Notes: generated by a model from the letters alone, not told the origin. 37,044 bases of DNA from Kitasatospora sp. MBT63 (GCF_000710465.2 NZ_JAIZ01000005.1:1-37044); one strand, 5' to 3'. Positions 24,326 to 32,635 are shown, numbered from the stretch's first letter. Program-made: numbers and translations.

Positions 24326-26554
24326 TCAGCCCTCGGGGTCGAGGTGCGGCAGGATCCGGTCGAGCCAGCGCGGGGTCCACCAGGCCCAGCGTCCGAGCAG
24401 GGTCATCACGGCCGGGACGAGCAGCAGGCGGACCACGGTGGCGTCGACGAGCACGCTGACGGCGAGGCCGAGGCCGAGCATCTTGACGACGATGTTGTCG
24501 CTGACGACGAAGGCCACGAAGACCGAAAACATGATCAGCGCCGCGCAGCTGATCACCCGTGCGGTGATCTCCAGCGCGTGGGCCACGCTCTCCTTGCTGT
24601 CCTGGGTGCGCTTCCACGCCTCGTGCACCCGGGAGAGCAGGAAGATCTCGTAGTCCATGCTCAGGCCGAAGACGATGGCGAACATCATCATCGGCACGTA
24701 GCTCTCGATCGGGACCTTGCCGTTGACGCCCAGCTCCGGGCCGCCCCAGCCCCACTGGAAGACCGCCACCACCACGCCGTACGAGGCGGAGATCGACAGC
24801 AGGTTGAGGACGGCGGCCTTGAGCGCGACCAGCGGGCCGCGGAACACCAGCACGATGATCAGGAAGGCCAGGCCGACCACCACCGCGATGATCACGGGCA
24901 GCCGGCTGGAGACGATGTCGAGGAAGTCGACCTGGCCGGCGGTGCTGCCGGTGACGTACCCGCTCGCCGGGGTGCCGGTCAGGGCCTGCGGCAGGACGTG
25001 GCGCTTGAGCTGGTTGACCACGTCGGTGGTGTTCTCGGCCTGCGGGCGGGTCGAGGAGTAGACCGTGCCGAACAGCACCTGGCCGTTGGAGGTCGGCTGC
25101 AGCTGGGTGACGCTGGAGGTGCCGGGCAGGCCGGTCAGCGCCTGCTGGACGGTGGCCGACTGCGCGGAGCGGTCCGCGGACGGGACGGCGCTCTGGTCGA
25201 TCACCACGGTCAGCGGGCCGTTGGAGCCGGGCCCGAAGGCGTCGGACATCAGGTCGAAGGCGCGGCGGTCGGTGAAGGTGGTCGGGTCGGCGCCGTCGTC
25301 GATGTGCCCGAGCTGGATCGAGAACAGCGGGATGGCCAGGATGCCGATCACCACCAGTCCGCCGACCAGGAAGTGCCAGGGCCGGTACTCCACCCGGCGG
25401 GCGTAGCGGTGCCAGAAGCCGTGCGCCTGGTCCGCCGCCGGGTCGGTGCCCTCGGGGGCCGGCGCCGCCTCGGCGACCGGGGTGCGCACCCGGAAGCGGT
25501 CGATCCGCGGGCCGATCAGCCCGAGCAGGGCGGGCAGCAGGGTGAGCGCGCCGAGCACCGCGGAGATCACGGTGATGCCGGCGGCGACGCCCAGTTTGGT
25601 GATGAAGCTGACGCCGGAGGCGGACAGGCCGGCCAGCGCGACGATCACCGTGCAGCCGGAGACCAGCACCGCGCGGCCGCTGGTGGACACGGCCCGGCCG
25701 GCCGAGGAGACCGGGTCCATCCCGTCCATCAGGTCCTGTCGGTGACGGGTGATCAGGAAGAGTGCATAGTCGATCCCGACGCCGATGCCGATCATGGTCG
25801 CCAGGGTCGGTGACACGGTGGCGAAGGTCGAGAGCCTGGCGACCAGGCCGAGGCAGGCCAGCCCGACGATCGCCCCGATCAGGGCGGTGAGCAGGGGCAG
25901 TCCGGCGGCGATCACGCTGCCGAAGCCGATCAGCAGGACCAGGATCGCCACCCCGAAGCCGATCGCCTCGCTGGTCCGGTCGTCGGCGGCCGGCCTGGCC
26001 AGTTCGCCCAGCGCGCCGCCGTACTCCACGTCCACCCCGGCCGTCCGCAGCGGGGCGACGGCCGCGTCCACGCCGTCCAGGTAGGCGTCCTCGAAGGTGC
26101 TGGGGTTGGAGTCGAAGCGGACCGTGATGTAGCCGGTCTGCCCGTTGGCGGAGAGCGGGCCGGTGGGCAGCGAGGGCACGCCGAGCGGGCTCTGCACTGA
26201 GGTCACGTGCGGGAGCTGCTGGAGTGCGGTGACGGTCTGGCCGATCTGGCCGGTGAAGGCGCCGAGCCCCTGGGTGTCGTTCATGACCACGGGTGAGCTG
26301 TAGCCGCCGATGTTGGGGTCGTTGTCCTGGAGGACGGCCTGGCCCTTGCTGGACTGCGAGCCGGGGAGGGCGAAGTCGTCGGAGTAGTCGCCGCCCCAGA
26401 GCCGGTTGACCGCCTGCAGGCCGCCGAGGGCCACCAGCCAGACCAGGATCACGATCACCCAGTGCCGGGCGCACCAGGCGCCGAGGCGCCAGAGCACCCC
26501 GGGACTGCTGGCGGCCTGCTCCGCCGGGGTGGACGGCTGCTTCGGCACGGACAT
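24326..26554 (-). CDS. MMPL-family RND-type transporter (ActII-ORF3-like)
   Basis: This 742-residue protein is an MMPL/RND transporter with 12 predicted membrane helices: one, a large extracytoplasmic loop, five, a second large loop, and then five or six more. Each half has the GxxxDY proton-relay signature: GIGVGIDYALFLITRHRQ in the first half (about 250-267) and VFGLSMDYEIFLLSRVHEAW in the second (about 625-645). MMPL proteins export lipids and polyketides; ActII-ORF3 of the actinorhodin cluster is a member. The ATG at 26554 has GGGAG 5-6 nt upstream. A dyad operator candidate sits about 53 nt upstream. No TetR-type regulator gene is in the window. Confidence 0.95.
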   Translation of the reverse strand: MSVPKQPSTPAEQAASSPGVLWRLGAWCARHWVIVILVWLVALGGLQAVNRLWGGDYSDDFALPGSQSSKGQAVLQDNDPNIGGYSSPVVMNDTQGLGAFTGQIGQTVTALQQLPHVTSVQSPLGVPSLPTGPLSANGQTGYITVRFDSNPSTFEDAYLDGVDAAVAPLRTAGVDVEYGGALGELARPAADDRTSEAIGFGVAILVLLIGFGSVIAAGLPLLTALIGAIVGLACLGLVARLSTFATVSPTLATMIGIGVGIDYALFLITRHRQDLMDGMDPVSSAGRAVSTSGRAVLVSGCTVIVALAGLSASGVSFITKLGVAAGITVISAVLGALTLLPALLGLIGPRIDRFRVRTPVAEAAPAPEGTDPAADQAHGFWHRYARRVEYRPWHFLVGGLVVIGILAIPLFSIQLGHIDDGADPTTFTDRRAFDLMSDAFGPGSNGPLTVVIDQSAVPSADRSAQSATVQQALTGLPGTSSVTQLQPTSNGQVLFGTVYSSTRPQAENTTDVVNQLKRHVLPQALTGTPASGYVTGSTAGQVDFLDIVSSRLPVIIAVVVGLAFLIIVLVFRGPLVALKAAVLNLLSISASYGVVVAVFQWGWGGPELGVNGKVPIESYVPMMMFAIVFGLSMDYEIFLLSRVHEAWKRTQDSKESVAHALEITARVISCAALIMFSVFVAFVVSDNIVVKMLGLGLAVSVLVDATVVRLLLVPAVMTLLGRWAWWTPRWLDRILPHLDPEG

Positions 26555-26606
26555 GCGCTCTCCCGGAGGGCTTCTGACGCTCGGCCGGACAGGCTGCGGT
26601 CATCTT

Positions 26607-26635
26607 GGTCGGTTTTCTGACGATACGTACCGACC
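26607..26635 (-). promoter_or_regulatory. candidate operator upstream of the MMPL gene
   Basis: GGTCGGT (26607-26613) and ACCGACC (26629-26635) are perfect inverted arms 15 nt apart, flanking a relatively AT-rich core (tttctgacgatacgt). This is the size of a TetR-family operator. It lies 53-81 nt before the MMPL start, between the MMPL gene and the stop of the DUF6197-like gene. Confidence 0.5.
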
Positions 26636-26697
26636 GGGCGCGGTCCGCGCCGACACACACCGCCGGACGGGTGGCCGGTGGCGCCGCGGACGGGCGG

Positions 26698-27240
26698 TCA
26701 GATGCCGAGCAGTTCGGCGCGGGAGGCCGCGTGTTCCAGCAGCCGGTGGACGTCGGCCTGGGTGGTGGAGGCGGCGTCGTTGTACGCGTCGGGCGAGCTG
26801 ACCGGCCGTCCGGTGGCGTGCAGCACCTCCATCACCTGGGCCCGGCCCCGGCGGGCGGTGTACGGGGTGCCGTAGCCGTGCGCGAGGACGGCGGACTGGG
26901 CGCCGAGCAGGCAGACCCGGCCCTGGCAGTCCCACATCGCGCCCTGCAGCCAGCCGTGGGCGGTCAGGTAGCGGGAGGTCAGCCGCAGGTGCCCGGCGAC
27001 CGTCACCTCGACCGGGCGGGCCGGCCGGCGCGCCAGCCGGTCCAGCAGGGTGCGGCGCGGCAGCGGGTGCCCGGCGTTCCAGGGCTGCTCGACGCTGCCG
27101 AGCGGGCAGACGTACGGGAGCTGCGGGCGGGCGGCGGCGGGCAGCGTGGCCAGGTAGGCCTCGACCTCGGCGACCAGGCCGGACGCCTCCGGGGTGAGCG
27201 TCGGCGTCAGGCGGTCTCGGCTCAGCAGGGTGACGGGCAT
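26698..27240 (-). CDS. hypothetical protein, DUF6197-like
   Basis: This 180-residue soluble protein resembles the streptomycete DUF6197 group, of unknown function. The family pattern is visible in the second half: LTAHGWLQGAMWDCQGRVCLLGA (as GWLQGAMWDCQGRVCLLGA), a helix with VLHATGR, and AYNDAASTTQADVHRLLEHA at about 153-172. The N-terminal half is Arg/Pro-rich with no clear domain. Two Cys (CQGRVC) could bind metal, but nothing supports this further. GGAG precedes the ATG at 27240. It is upstream of the MMPL gene on the same strand, 143 nt away, and may or may not be co-transcribed. Confidence 0.7.
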   Translation of the reverse strand: MPVTLLSRDRLTPTLTPEASGLVAEVEAYLATLPAAARPQLPYVCPLGSVEQPWNAGHPLPRRTLLDRLARRPARPVEVTVAGHLRLTSRYLTAHGWLQGAMWDCQGRVCLLGAQSAVLAHGYGTPYTARRGRAQVMEVLHATGRPVSSPDAYNDAASTTQADVHRLLEHAASRAELLGI

Positions 27241-27404
27241 GTGCGCGCTCCATTTGTCCGGGTCTGTCCGGATTCATTGATAACCCGGGCCGGAACCGGC
27301 GGCGCGGCAGGCGGACCACCGCCGCGTGTTGGGCCGCCCCTCGCCGCGGGTGGGACCGTCCCTCGGCGTTCCGCTACCCGCCGCCGATCGGGTTGGATGG
27401 GGAC

Positions 27405-29222
27405 ATGAGCGAGGAGACGAGCGCCGCACCGGCGTGGGAGCAGCGGTTCCGGGCGGCGCGGGTGTCACTGCCGGACTGGGCCGAGGACGCCCCCGAACGC
27501 GCGCTGTACGTGTCGAACGCCACCGGCACCTTCGAGGTGTACGCCTGGGACCGGACGACCGACAGCCACCGCCGCGCGACCGGCCGCCCGAACGGCACCA
27601 CCGACGCCGAACTGAGCCCGGACGGCGAGTGGATCTGGTGGTTCGACGACACCGACGGCGACGAGCTCGGCGTCTGGCGCCGCCAGCCGTTCGCCGGCGG
27701 GCCGGACGAGGAGTGCGTGCCGGGCGTGCCCGCCGCGTACTCCACGGGGCTCGCCCTCGGCCGGGACGGCACGGTGGTGATCGGCACCTCCCGGGAGGAG
27801 GACGGCACCGCCCTGCACCTGCGGCGGCCGGGCGCCGCGAAGGCCGAAGTGATCTACCGGCACGCCGAGTACGGCGGCATCGGCGACCTCTCCTACGACG
27901 GCTCGCTGCTGGCCGTCGAGCACACCGAGCACGGCGACGCCATGCACGCCGCACTGCGGGTGATCCGCACCGCGGACGGCTCGACCGTCGCCGAGCTGGA
28001 CGAGGTGACCGGCCGGCCGGACCCGCGCGGGCTGGTCTGCCTCGGTTTCGCGCCCGCCGACGGCGACACCCGGATGCTGATCGCCCACCAGCGCCGCGGC
28101 CGCTGGGAGCCGGCCGTCCACGACCTGGCCACCGGCACCGAGACGGCCCTGGAACTGCGCGACGAGCAGGGCCGGGAGTTCCCCGGCGACCTGTCCGCGC
28201 AGTGGCGTCCGGGCGCCGCGAGCCTGCTGATCGAGCACGAGTACGAGGCCCGTAGCGAGCTGTTCTCGTACGAGCTGGCGAGCGGCGCGCTCACCCGCCT
28301 GGACACCCCGCGCGGGACCGTCGCCGGGGCCACTGCCCGGCCGGACGGCACGGTGGAGTTCCTGTGGTCCTCGGCGGCCGAGCCGCCGGTGGTCCGGTCC
28401 ACCTCCGGCGCGGTCGTGCTGCGGGCCCCCGGCCCGGTGCCGCCGGGCTCGGTGCCGGCCGAGGACGTCTGGGTCGAAGGCCCGGGCGGCCGGGTGCACG
28501 CACTGGTCCAGCGCCCGGCGGGGACGGGCCCGTTCCCGACCGTCTTCGAGGTGCACGGCGGCCCGACCCACCACGACAGCGACTCCTTCGCCGCCGGTCC
28601 GGCCGCCTGGCTGGACCACGGCTTCGCGGTGGTGCGGGTCAACTACCGCGGCTCCACCGGCTACGGCCAGGCCTGGACGGACGCGCTGCGCGAGCGGGTC
28701 GGCCTGATCGAGCTCGAGGACATCGGCGCCGTACGCGAATGGGCGGTCGCCTCCGGCCTCGCCGACCCCGCCCGGCTGGTGCTCTCCGGCGGATCGTGGG
28801 GCGGCTACCTGACGCTGCTGGGCCTCGGCGTGCAGCCGGAGCACTGGACCCTCGGCCTCGCCGCCGTCCCCGTCGCGGACTACCTGACCGCGTACGCCGA
28901 CGAGATGGAGGCGCTGAAGTCCCTGGACCGCACGCTCTTCGGCGGAACCCCCGAGGAGGTCCCCGAGCGGTGGCGGGCCTCCTCGCCGCTGACCTACGTC
29001 GACGAGGTCCGGGCGCCGGTCTACATCAGCGCCGGGGTCAACGACCCGCGCTGCCCGATCCGGCAGATCGACAACTACGTGCGGCGGCTCACCGAGCTGG
29101 GCAAGGTGCACGAGGTGTACCGGTTCGACGCCGGGCACGGCTCGCTGGTGGTGGAGGAGCGGATCAGGCAGCTCCGGCTGGAGATCGACTTCGTCCGCCG
29201 CCACCTCGGGGACGCCGGGTGA
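27405..29222 (+). CDS. S9-family prolyl oligopeptidase-like serine peptidase
   Basis: This 605-residue protein has an N-terminal beta-propeller-like region (about 20-350) with repeated WD/blade motifs such as ATGTFEVYAWDR and LSPDGEWIWWFDD, followed by an alpha/beta-hydrolase domain. Catalytic residues are the Ser in SGGSWGGYL (GxSxGG), the Asp in GVNDPRCP and the His in DAGHGSL. HGGPTHHDSDSF and VNYRGSTGYGQAW are typical of acylaminoacyl-peptidase-like S9C members. It has no signal peptide and is probably cytosolic. The ATG at 27405 is preferred; an in-frame TTG lies 12 nt upstream. The stop overlaps the GTG of the following lipoprotein gene (GTGA). Confidence 0.94.
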   Translation: MSEETSAAPAWEQRFRAARVSLPDWAEDAPERALYVSNATGTFEVYAWDRTTDSHRRATGRPNGTTDAELSPDGEWIWWFDDTDGDELGVWRRQPFAGGPDEECVPGVPAAYSTGLALGRDGTVVIGTSREEDGTALHLRRPGAAKAEVIYRHAEYGGIGDLSYDGSLLAVEHTEHGDAMHAALRVIRTADGSTVAELDEVTGRPDPRGLVCLGFAPADGDTRMLIAHQRRGRWEPAVHDLATGTETALELRDEQGREFPGDLSAQWRPGAASLLIEHEYEARSELFSYELASGALTRLDTPRGTVAGATARPDGTVEFLWSSAAEPPVVRSTSGAVVLRAPGPVPPGSVPAEDVWVEGPGGRVHALVQRPAGTGPFPTVFEVHGGPTHHDSDSFAAGPAAWLDHGFAVVRVNYRGSTGYGQAWTDALRERVGLIELEDIGAVREWAVASGLADPARLVLSGGSWGGYLTLLGLGVQPEHWTLGLAAVPVADYLTAYADEMEALKSLDRTLFGGTPEEVPERWRASSPLTYVDEVRAPVYISAGVNDPRCPIRQIDNYVRRLTELGKVHEVYRFDAGHGSLVVEERIRQLRLEIDFVRRHLGDAG

Positions 29223-29566
29223 ACCGGCCCGCGCGCCGGTTCGCGGCGGCCGCCTCCGCCGCGGTGCTCACCCTGCTGCTGACCGCGAGCGGATGCGCGT
29301 CCTCGGACGACTACGACTGCGTGCAGGCGCTCGGGGCGCCGGCCCAGGTGCTGGGCAAGAGCAGCGGTGGCAAGAGCAGTGGCGGCGGCAGCAAGAGCTC
29401 GGGCGGCAGCTCGGGCAGCTCGTCGAAGTCGAAGTCGAAGTCCACGTCGAAGAGCAGCCGGACGGTGCACCACCACACCACCTCGCGCTCCGGCGACGAC
29501 GATGACGACTGCGGGCCGGCGCCGACGCCGTCGTTCGGGTGGCCGTCGCCGACCCCGAGCCGGTAG
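29219..29566 (+). CDS. small putative lipoprotein, low complexity
   Basis: This 115-residue protein starts on a GTG that overlaps the stop of the S9 peptidase gene (GTGA). It has a basic N-terminus (NRPARR), a hydrophobic core (AAVLTLLL) and TASGC, an acceptable lipobox with the lipidated Cys near residue 26. The rest is a Gly/Ser/Lys-rich low-complexity region (KSSGG repeats, then alternating Ser-Lys), a VHHH cluster, an Asp run and a second Cys followed by a Pro-rich tail. No family is recognised. It is probably surface-exposed and disordered. The Lys, His and Asp blocks could bind metal or wall polymers, which is speculation. Confidence 0.7.
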   Translation: MNRPARRFAAAASAAVLTLLLTASGCASSDDYDCVQALGAPAQVLGKSSGGKSSGGGSKSSGGSSGSSSKSKSKSTSKSSRTVHHHTTSRSGDDDDDCGPAPTPSFGWPSPTPSR

Positions 29567-29608
29567 GCGGTAGGAGGTAGGCGGTAGGAGGTAGGCGGTG
29601 GGAGGTAG
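29564..29608. repeat. 14-bp tandem repeat beginning at a stop codon
   Basis: Three copies of taggcggtaggagg (29564-29577, 29578-29591, 29592-29605; the last with one change) run on from the TAG stop of the lipoprotein gene, whose stop codon is the first three bases of the array. Every unit contains further TAG triplets. The array lies in the 72-nt gap before the convergent SURF1 gene. Confidence 0.9.
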
Positions 29609-29638
29609 CCGGGGGTCCTTCCGGTGGCCGGACGTCCG

Positions 29639-30430
29639 CTACAGGGCCGGGACCGGGTCCAGACCGAGGGCCCGGTCCTGGGCGGCCTCCGCCTCGCGGC
29701 GGACCAGGCGGAACCACATGAAGACCACGAAGCCCGCGAAGACGAACCACTCCAGGGTGTAGCCGAGGTTCTGGAAGGCCCGCAGGCTCAGCCCGTCGCC
29801 GCCCTGTGGCTGCACGGTCGGGACGGCCGTCAGGCCGCCCGGCGCGTCGTCGGCGGCCACCCAGCCGTCGTAGACGGGGTAGGGCAGCACGTTGACCAGG
29901 GTGGCCGGACTGATGGTGCCGAGCTGCCCGGCGGGCAGGCCGCCGGCCACCGCACCGCCGCTGCCGGCGTTCTCCGGGGCCTGCAGGCGGCCGGTCACGC
30001 TGACCGTCCCGGCCGGCGGCGGCGGGGCCGCCCCCGGCGTCCCGGTCGCCCAGCCGCGGACCACCGCGACGGCGCGGCCGTCCGCGGTCCGCAGCGGGGT
30101 CAGCACGTAGTACCCGGTGCGGCCGTCGACGGCGCGGCCCGGGACGAGGAGCTGACGCCCGGCGTCGTAGTCGCCGGTGGCGGTGACCTCACGGCCGACC
30201 GTGTCGCTGCCCACCCTGGCCTGCGGCCCGTCCAGCACGGAGCCGAGCGGGGCCGCCGGGCCGCCTGCCGTACCGGGGGCGGCCGCCGAGGCGCGGTGGG
30301 TGCCGAGCCGGTCCTCGAACCGCCCGAGCTGCCAGGAGCCGAGCAGCACGCAGACCACGATGGCGACCAGGCCGAGGGCGGTGCCGCCGAGCCAGCGCGG
30401 GGTCAGGAGAAACCGGTACACACCCCCCAC
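29639..30430 (-). CDS. SURF1 family protein
   Basis: This 263-residue membrane protein is SURF1/Shy1-like. It has an N-terminal transmembrane helix (about 12-33) directly after YRFLLTPRWLGGTALGLV, a large periplasmic-facing domain with GSWQLGRFEDRL and VVRGWATGTPG, and a second transmembrane helix near 225-245 (GYTLEWFVFAGFVVFMWFRL). SURF1 proteins assist heme a insertion and assembly of the aa3-type cytochrome c oxidase, which actinomycetes possess. The start is GTG at 30430; an in-frame GTG at 30421 (protein starting VYRFLL) fits the family equally well. The gene is convergent with the lipoprotein gene and followed upstream by a long non-coding stretch. Confidence 0.92.
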   Translation of the reverse strand: MGGVYRFLLTPRWLGGTALGLVAIVVCVLLGSWQLGRFEDRLGTHRASAAAPGTAGGPAAPLGSVLDGPQARVGSDTVGREVTATGDYDAGRQLLVPGRAVDGRTGYYVLTPLRTADGRAVAVVRGWATGTPGAAPPPPAGTVSVTGRLQAPENAGSGGAVAGGLPAGQLGTISPATLVNVLPYPVYDGWVAADDAPGGLTAVPTVQPQGGDGLSLRAFQNLGYTLEWFVFAGFVVFMWFRLVRREAEAAQDRALGLDPVPAL

Positions 30431-30530
30431 GGTAACCAGTCCTCACGCCCTCCCGGCCGCCGGGTCGGGCCCGGGGTGGGGCGAGAAGGCCCCGGCCGGG
30501 CGGACGGGAGGTCGCGCCGGGAGCGGATGG

Positions 30531-30566
30531 GCGGTCCGGGCGGTCCGGGCGGTCCGGGCGGTCCGG
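30531..30566. repeat. 9-bp tandem repeat, four copies
   Basis: The unit gcggtccgg is present as four exact consecutive copies in the intergenic gap. It resembles other short slippage repeats in this window, such as the one at 8594-8620. Confidence 0.9.
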
Positions 30567-30656
30567 TGATCGAGGACACGGGCGGCGGTCCAGGACGGAG
30601 GCCCGGGACGGCGATCAAGACCCGTGGTCGGGGTCGGCGGGCCGGTCGGCGGCCGG

Positions 30657-30860
30657 ACCGGGGCGGTGGCAGGTCGGGAGCCTGACGGCCGCCGCGCCGG
30701 GCCTCCGGGTCTGGCCGGCCCGGCCGCGGATGGGCAAGGCGGACGCCGGGCTGGGCGCCAAGGGGACCGACGGCGCTACAGGACGGTGGTCATGAACCGT
30801 GGTCAGGGCCCGGGCACCGGGGCGGTGGCGGGTCAGGAGCCTGACGGCCGCCGCGCCGGG
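30657..30860. repeat. pair of 45-bp direct repeats
   Basis: Copy 1 (30657-30701) and copy 2 (30816-30860) agree at 43 of 45 positions and begin accggggcggtggc and end ccgccgcgccggg. They are 159 bp apart start to start. Part of the unit before each copy (cgtggtc followed by Gs) is also shared, so the original duplication may have been longer. Confidence 0.88.
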
Positions 30861-30918
30861 TGGGCGGGCTGGTCGGCCGCTGCCGCCCGGCAGGTGGCCC
30901 CGGCCGGGTGGCGGGTGG

Positions 30919-32028
30919 TCAGCCGCCGGGGGGTGGTGAGGGCTGGGCCGCGGTACCGCCCGGTTCCGGGAGGGCCTGGTGGACCGCCCCGCCGCAGGCG
31001 CCCTTGAGCACCGCGGTGGCGACCGGTTGGCCGTCGGCCCGTGGTGCGTACGCCAGGGTGAGGGAGTGGTCGGCGACGGTCGGCGACGGGCTCGGGGTCG
31101 GGGCCGGGGTGGACTGGTCGGTCGGGCTCGGGCTGCTGCCGGGGACCGGGTCCGCCCCGCCCGGCGCCGCGGACGCGACCTCGACGAAACGGGCCGGCAC
31201 CATCGCGGGCACCGCCTGTCCGCTGGGCCCGCCGCCCGGCGACGTACAGCTCTCGCCCGGCACCCAGCCGAACCTGACCCGGTACCAGGCGCCCGGTGTG
31301 AGCAGCAGCTCCGCCGGGGTGGCCGGTGGGGCCGGCAGGGCCGTCGCCGCGTCGCCCGCGCGGTGCGGCACCACCTTCACGCCGGCCGGGTCACCGCCGA
31401 CGGCGGCGCTGACCGTGAGCCGGCCGTCGTCCGCGACCCGGCAACTGCCGGTGGAGGTGTTCCGCAGCGCGAACCAGCCGTACACCTTGCCGGCCGCGTC
31501 CGGGGCCTCCACCCGGCTCTCCGGCGAACCGAGGTCCGCCGCGGTGCACCAGGGAGCGGGCGCCGGGGCCGGCTGGGTGCCCGGCCCGGCCGTGGCGGCC
31601 TGGCTCGGCGCGGCGGTACCGCTGTCCGAGGGCACGCCCGCGGCGGCGTTCGGGTCGCTCGGACGGACCGAGGAGACCGGGTGCTGGGCCGTGCCCGCAC
31701 CGGTCGGCGCGGCGCCGGTGTGCACCGGGGTGCGGACCGTGTCGCCGCCGGCGCCTCCCGAGAGGCCCAGCGGTCCGACCCCCTGGATCGCCGGGACCGC
31801 GGCCGCGGCCATCAGGACGGCGGCCGCCGCGCCGGTCCAGGTGTTGCGGTAGCGCACCCGTCTACGCGGCACACCGATCCGGATCCGGCGCAGGGCCGCC
31901 GCATCGGGCTCGACGTCGGCGACCGCCCGGTGCAGCAGCAGCCGTAGCTCGCACTCCAGCGGGGTGCCCTCACCGGGCTGACCGTTCGTCGGATCGGCGC
32001 CGGGAAGCCGCCCGTGGCCGTCAGTCAT
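30919..32028 (-). CDS. membrane protein coupled to ECF sigma factor
   Basis: This 369-residue protein has a cytoplasmic N-terminus (about 1-62), one transmembrane helix (about 64-85, TWTGAAAAVLMAAAAVPAI) and a long extracytoplasmic part. The latter is a Thr/Ala/Pro-rich stalk (about 90-160), a compact domain (about 165-290, with YGWFALRNTSTGSCRVADDG and WYRVRFGWVPGESC) resembling DUF4232-type domains, and a Pro/Ser-rich tail. Its start overlaps the sigma-factor stop by 8 nt. It has the topology of an anti-sigma factor or sensor, but I see no HxxxCxxC zinc motif. A role as a membrane partner of the sigma factor is inferred from linkage only. Confidence 0.78.
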   Translation of the reverse strand: MTDGHGRLPGADPTNGQPGEGTPLECELRLLLHRAVADVEPDAAALRRIRIGVPRRRVRYRNTWTGAAAAVLMAAAAVPAIQGVGPLGLSGGAGGDTVRTPVHTGAAPTGAGTAQHPVSSVRPSDPNAAAGVPSDSGTAAPSQAATAGPGTQPAPAPAPWCTAADLGSPESRVEAPDAAGKVYGWFALRNTSTGSCRVADDGRLTVSAAVGGDPAGVKVVPHRAGDAATALPAPPATPAELLLTPGAWYRVRFGWVPGESCTSPGGGPSGQAVPAMVPARFVEVASAAPGGADPVPGSSPSPTDQSTPAPTPSPSPTVADHSLTLAYAPRADGQPVATAVLKGACGGAVHQALPEPGGTAAQPSPPPGG

Positions 32029-32635
32029 CGCTGGTGTCCATCACGGCCCGGAGGGCGGTCAGTCCGCGGGAGCCGTACGCCTTGACCGAGCCGACGGAGA
32101 TACCGAGCACCTCCGCGGCCTGAGCCTCGGTCAGATCTGCGTAGTAGCGCAGCACCAGTACCTCCCGCTGACGGCGTTGCAACCCCCGGAGCGCCGACCG
32201 GAGCCGGTCACGCTCCAGCGCATCGTAGGCGCCCTCTTCTGCACTGGCCATGTCAGGCATCGGCTTGGGCAGCAGCCGCAGACCGAGGATCCGCCGTCGC
32301 AGCGTGGACCGGGACAGGTTGACCACGGTCTGCCGCAGATAGGCGAGGGTCTTCTCCGGATCGCGGACCCGCCGACGGGCCGCGTGCACCCGGATGAACG
32401 CCTCCTGCACCACGTCCTCGCAGGAGGACAGGTCGTCCAGCAGCAGGGCGGCCAGGCGCAGCAGGGACCGGTAGTGGGCCTGGTAGGTCTCGGTGAGCTG
32501 GTCGACGCTGGCCCCGGACGCGTCCGCTGCCGCCGCAGCAGCTGCCACGGCGCTATCGGCCGGCCGCCGGGCCGCCCCCGGCAGCGTCATCACCGGCAGC
32601 GTCGCCACTCCCACTGCCCCCATCGCATTCGCCAC
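32021..32635 (-). CDS. ECF-type RNA polymerase sigma factor (SigE-like)
   Basis: This 204-residue protein has the two sigma domains of an ECF factor. Region 2 is at about 43-110 (ETYQAHYRSLLRLAALLL and CEDVVQEAFIRVHAA) and region 4 at about 145-198 (LQRRQREVLVLRYYADLT, AEVLGISVGSVKAYGSRGL). It recruits RNA polymerase to stress- or envelope-related promoters. The GTG start at 32635 gives an Ala-rich N-terminus of 40 residues before region 2; ATG codons at residues 5 and 16 are alternatives and no ribosome binding site decides. Upstream, GGAATTCC and the dyad CGGAAG-catt-CTTCCG may be part of its own promoter. It matches the sigma factor gene near ask in Streptomyces. Confidence 0.92.
   Translation of the reverse strand: MANAMGAVGVATLPVMTLPGAARRPADSAVAAAAAAADASGASVDQLTETYQAHYRSLLRLAALLLDDLSSCEDVVQEAFIRVHAARRRVRDPEKTLAYLRQTVVNLSRSTLRRRILGLRLLPKPMPDMASAEEGAYDALERDRLRSALRGLQRRQREVLVLRYYADLTEAQAAEVLGISVGSVKAYGSRGLTALRAVMDTSDD

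Larger units (their letters stand above)
30431..30918. other. 488-nt gene-free, repeat-rich gap
   Basis: I see no credible gene between the SURF1 start and the stop of the sigma-linked membrane protein. It contains a 9-bp tandem repeat and a pair of 45-bp direct repeats (listed separately). A 127-codon plus-strand frame at 30624-31007 is open only because of the high G+C; its product is Arg/Gly-rich and it runs into the coding end of the next gene. Confidence 0.7.

Noticed and set aside
30624..31007. 127-codon plus-strand frame in the repeat-rich gap
   Set aside because: It contains the 45-bp repeat twice in the same frame, but has no ribosome binding site, overlaps the end of the sigma-linked gene and is Arg/Gly-rich like other shadow frames.
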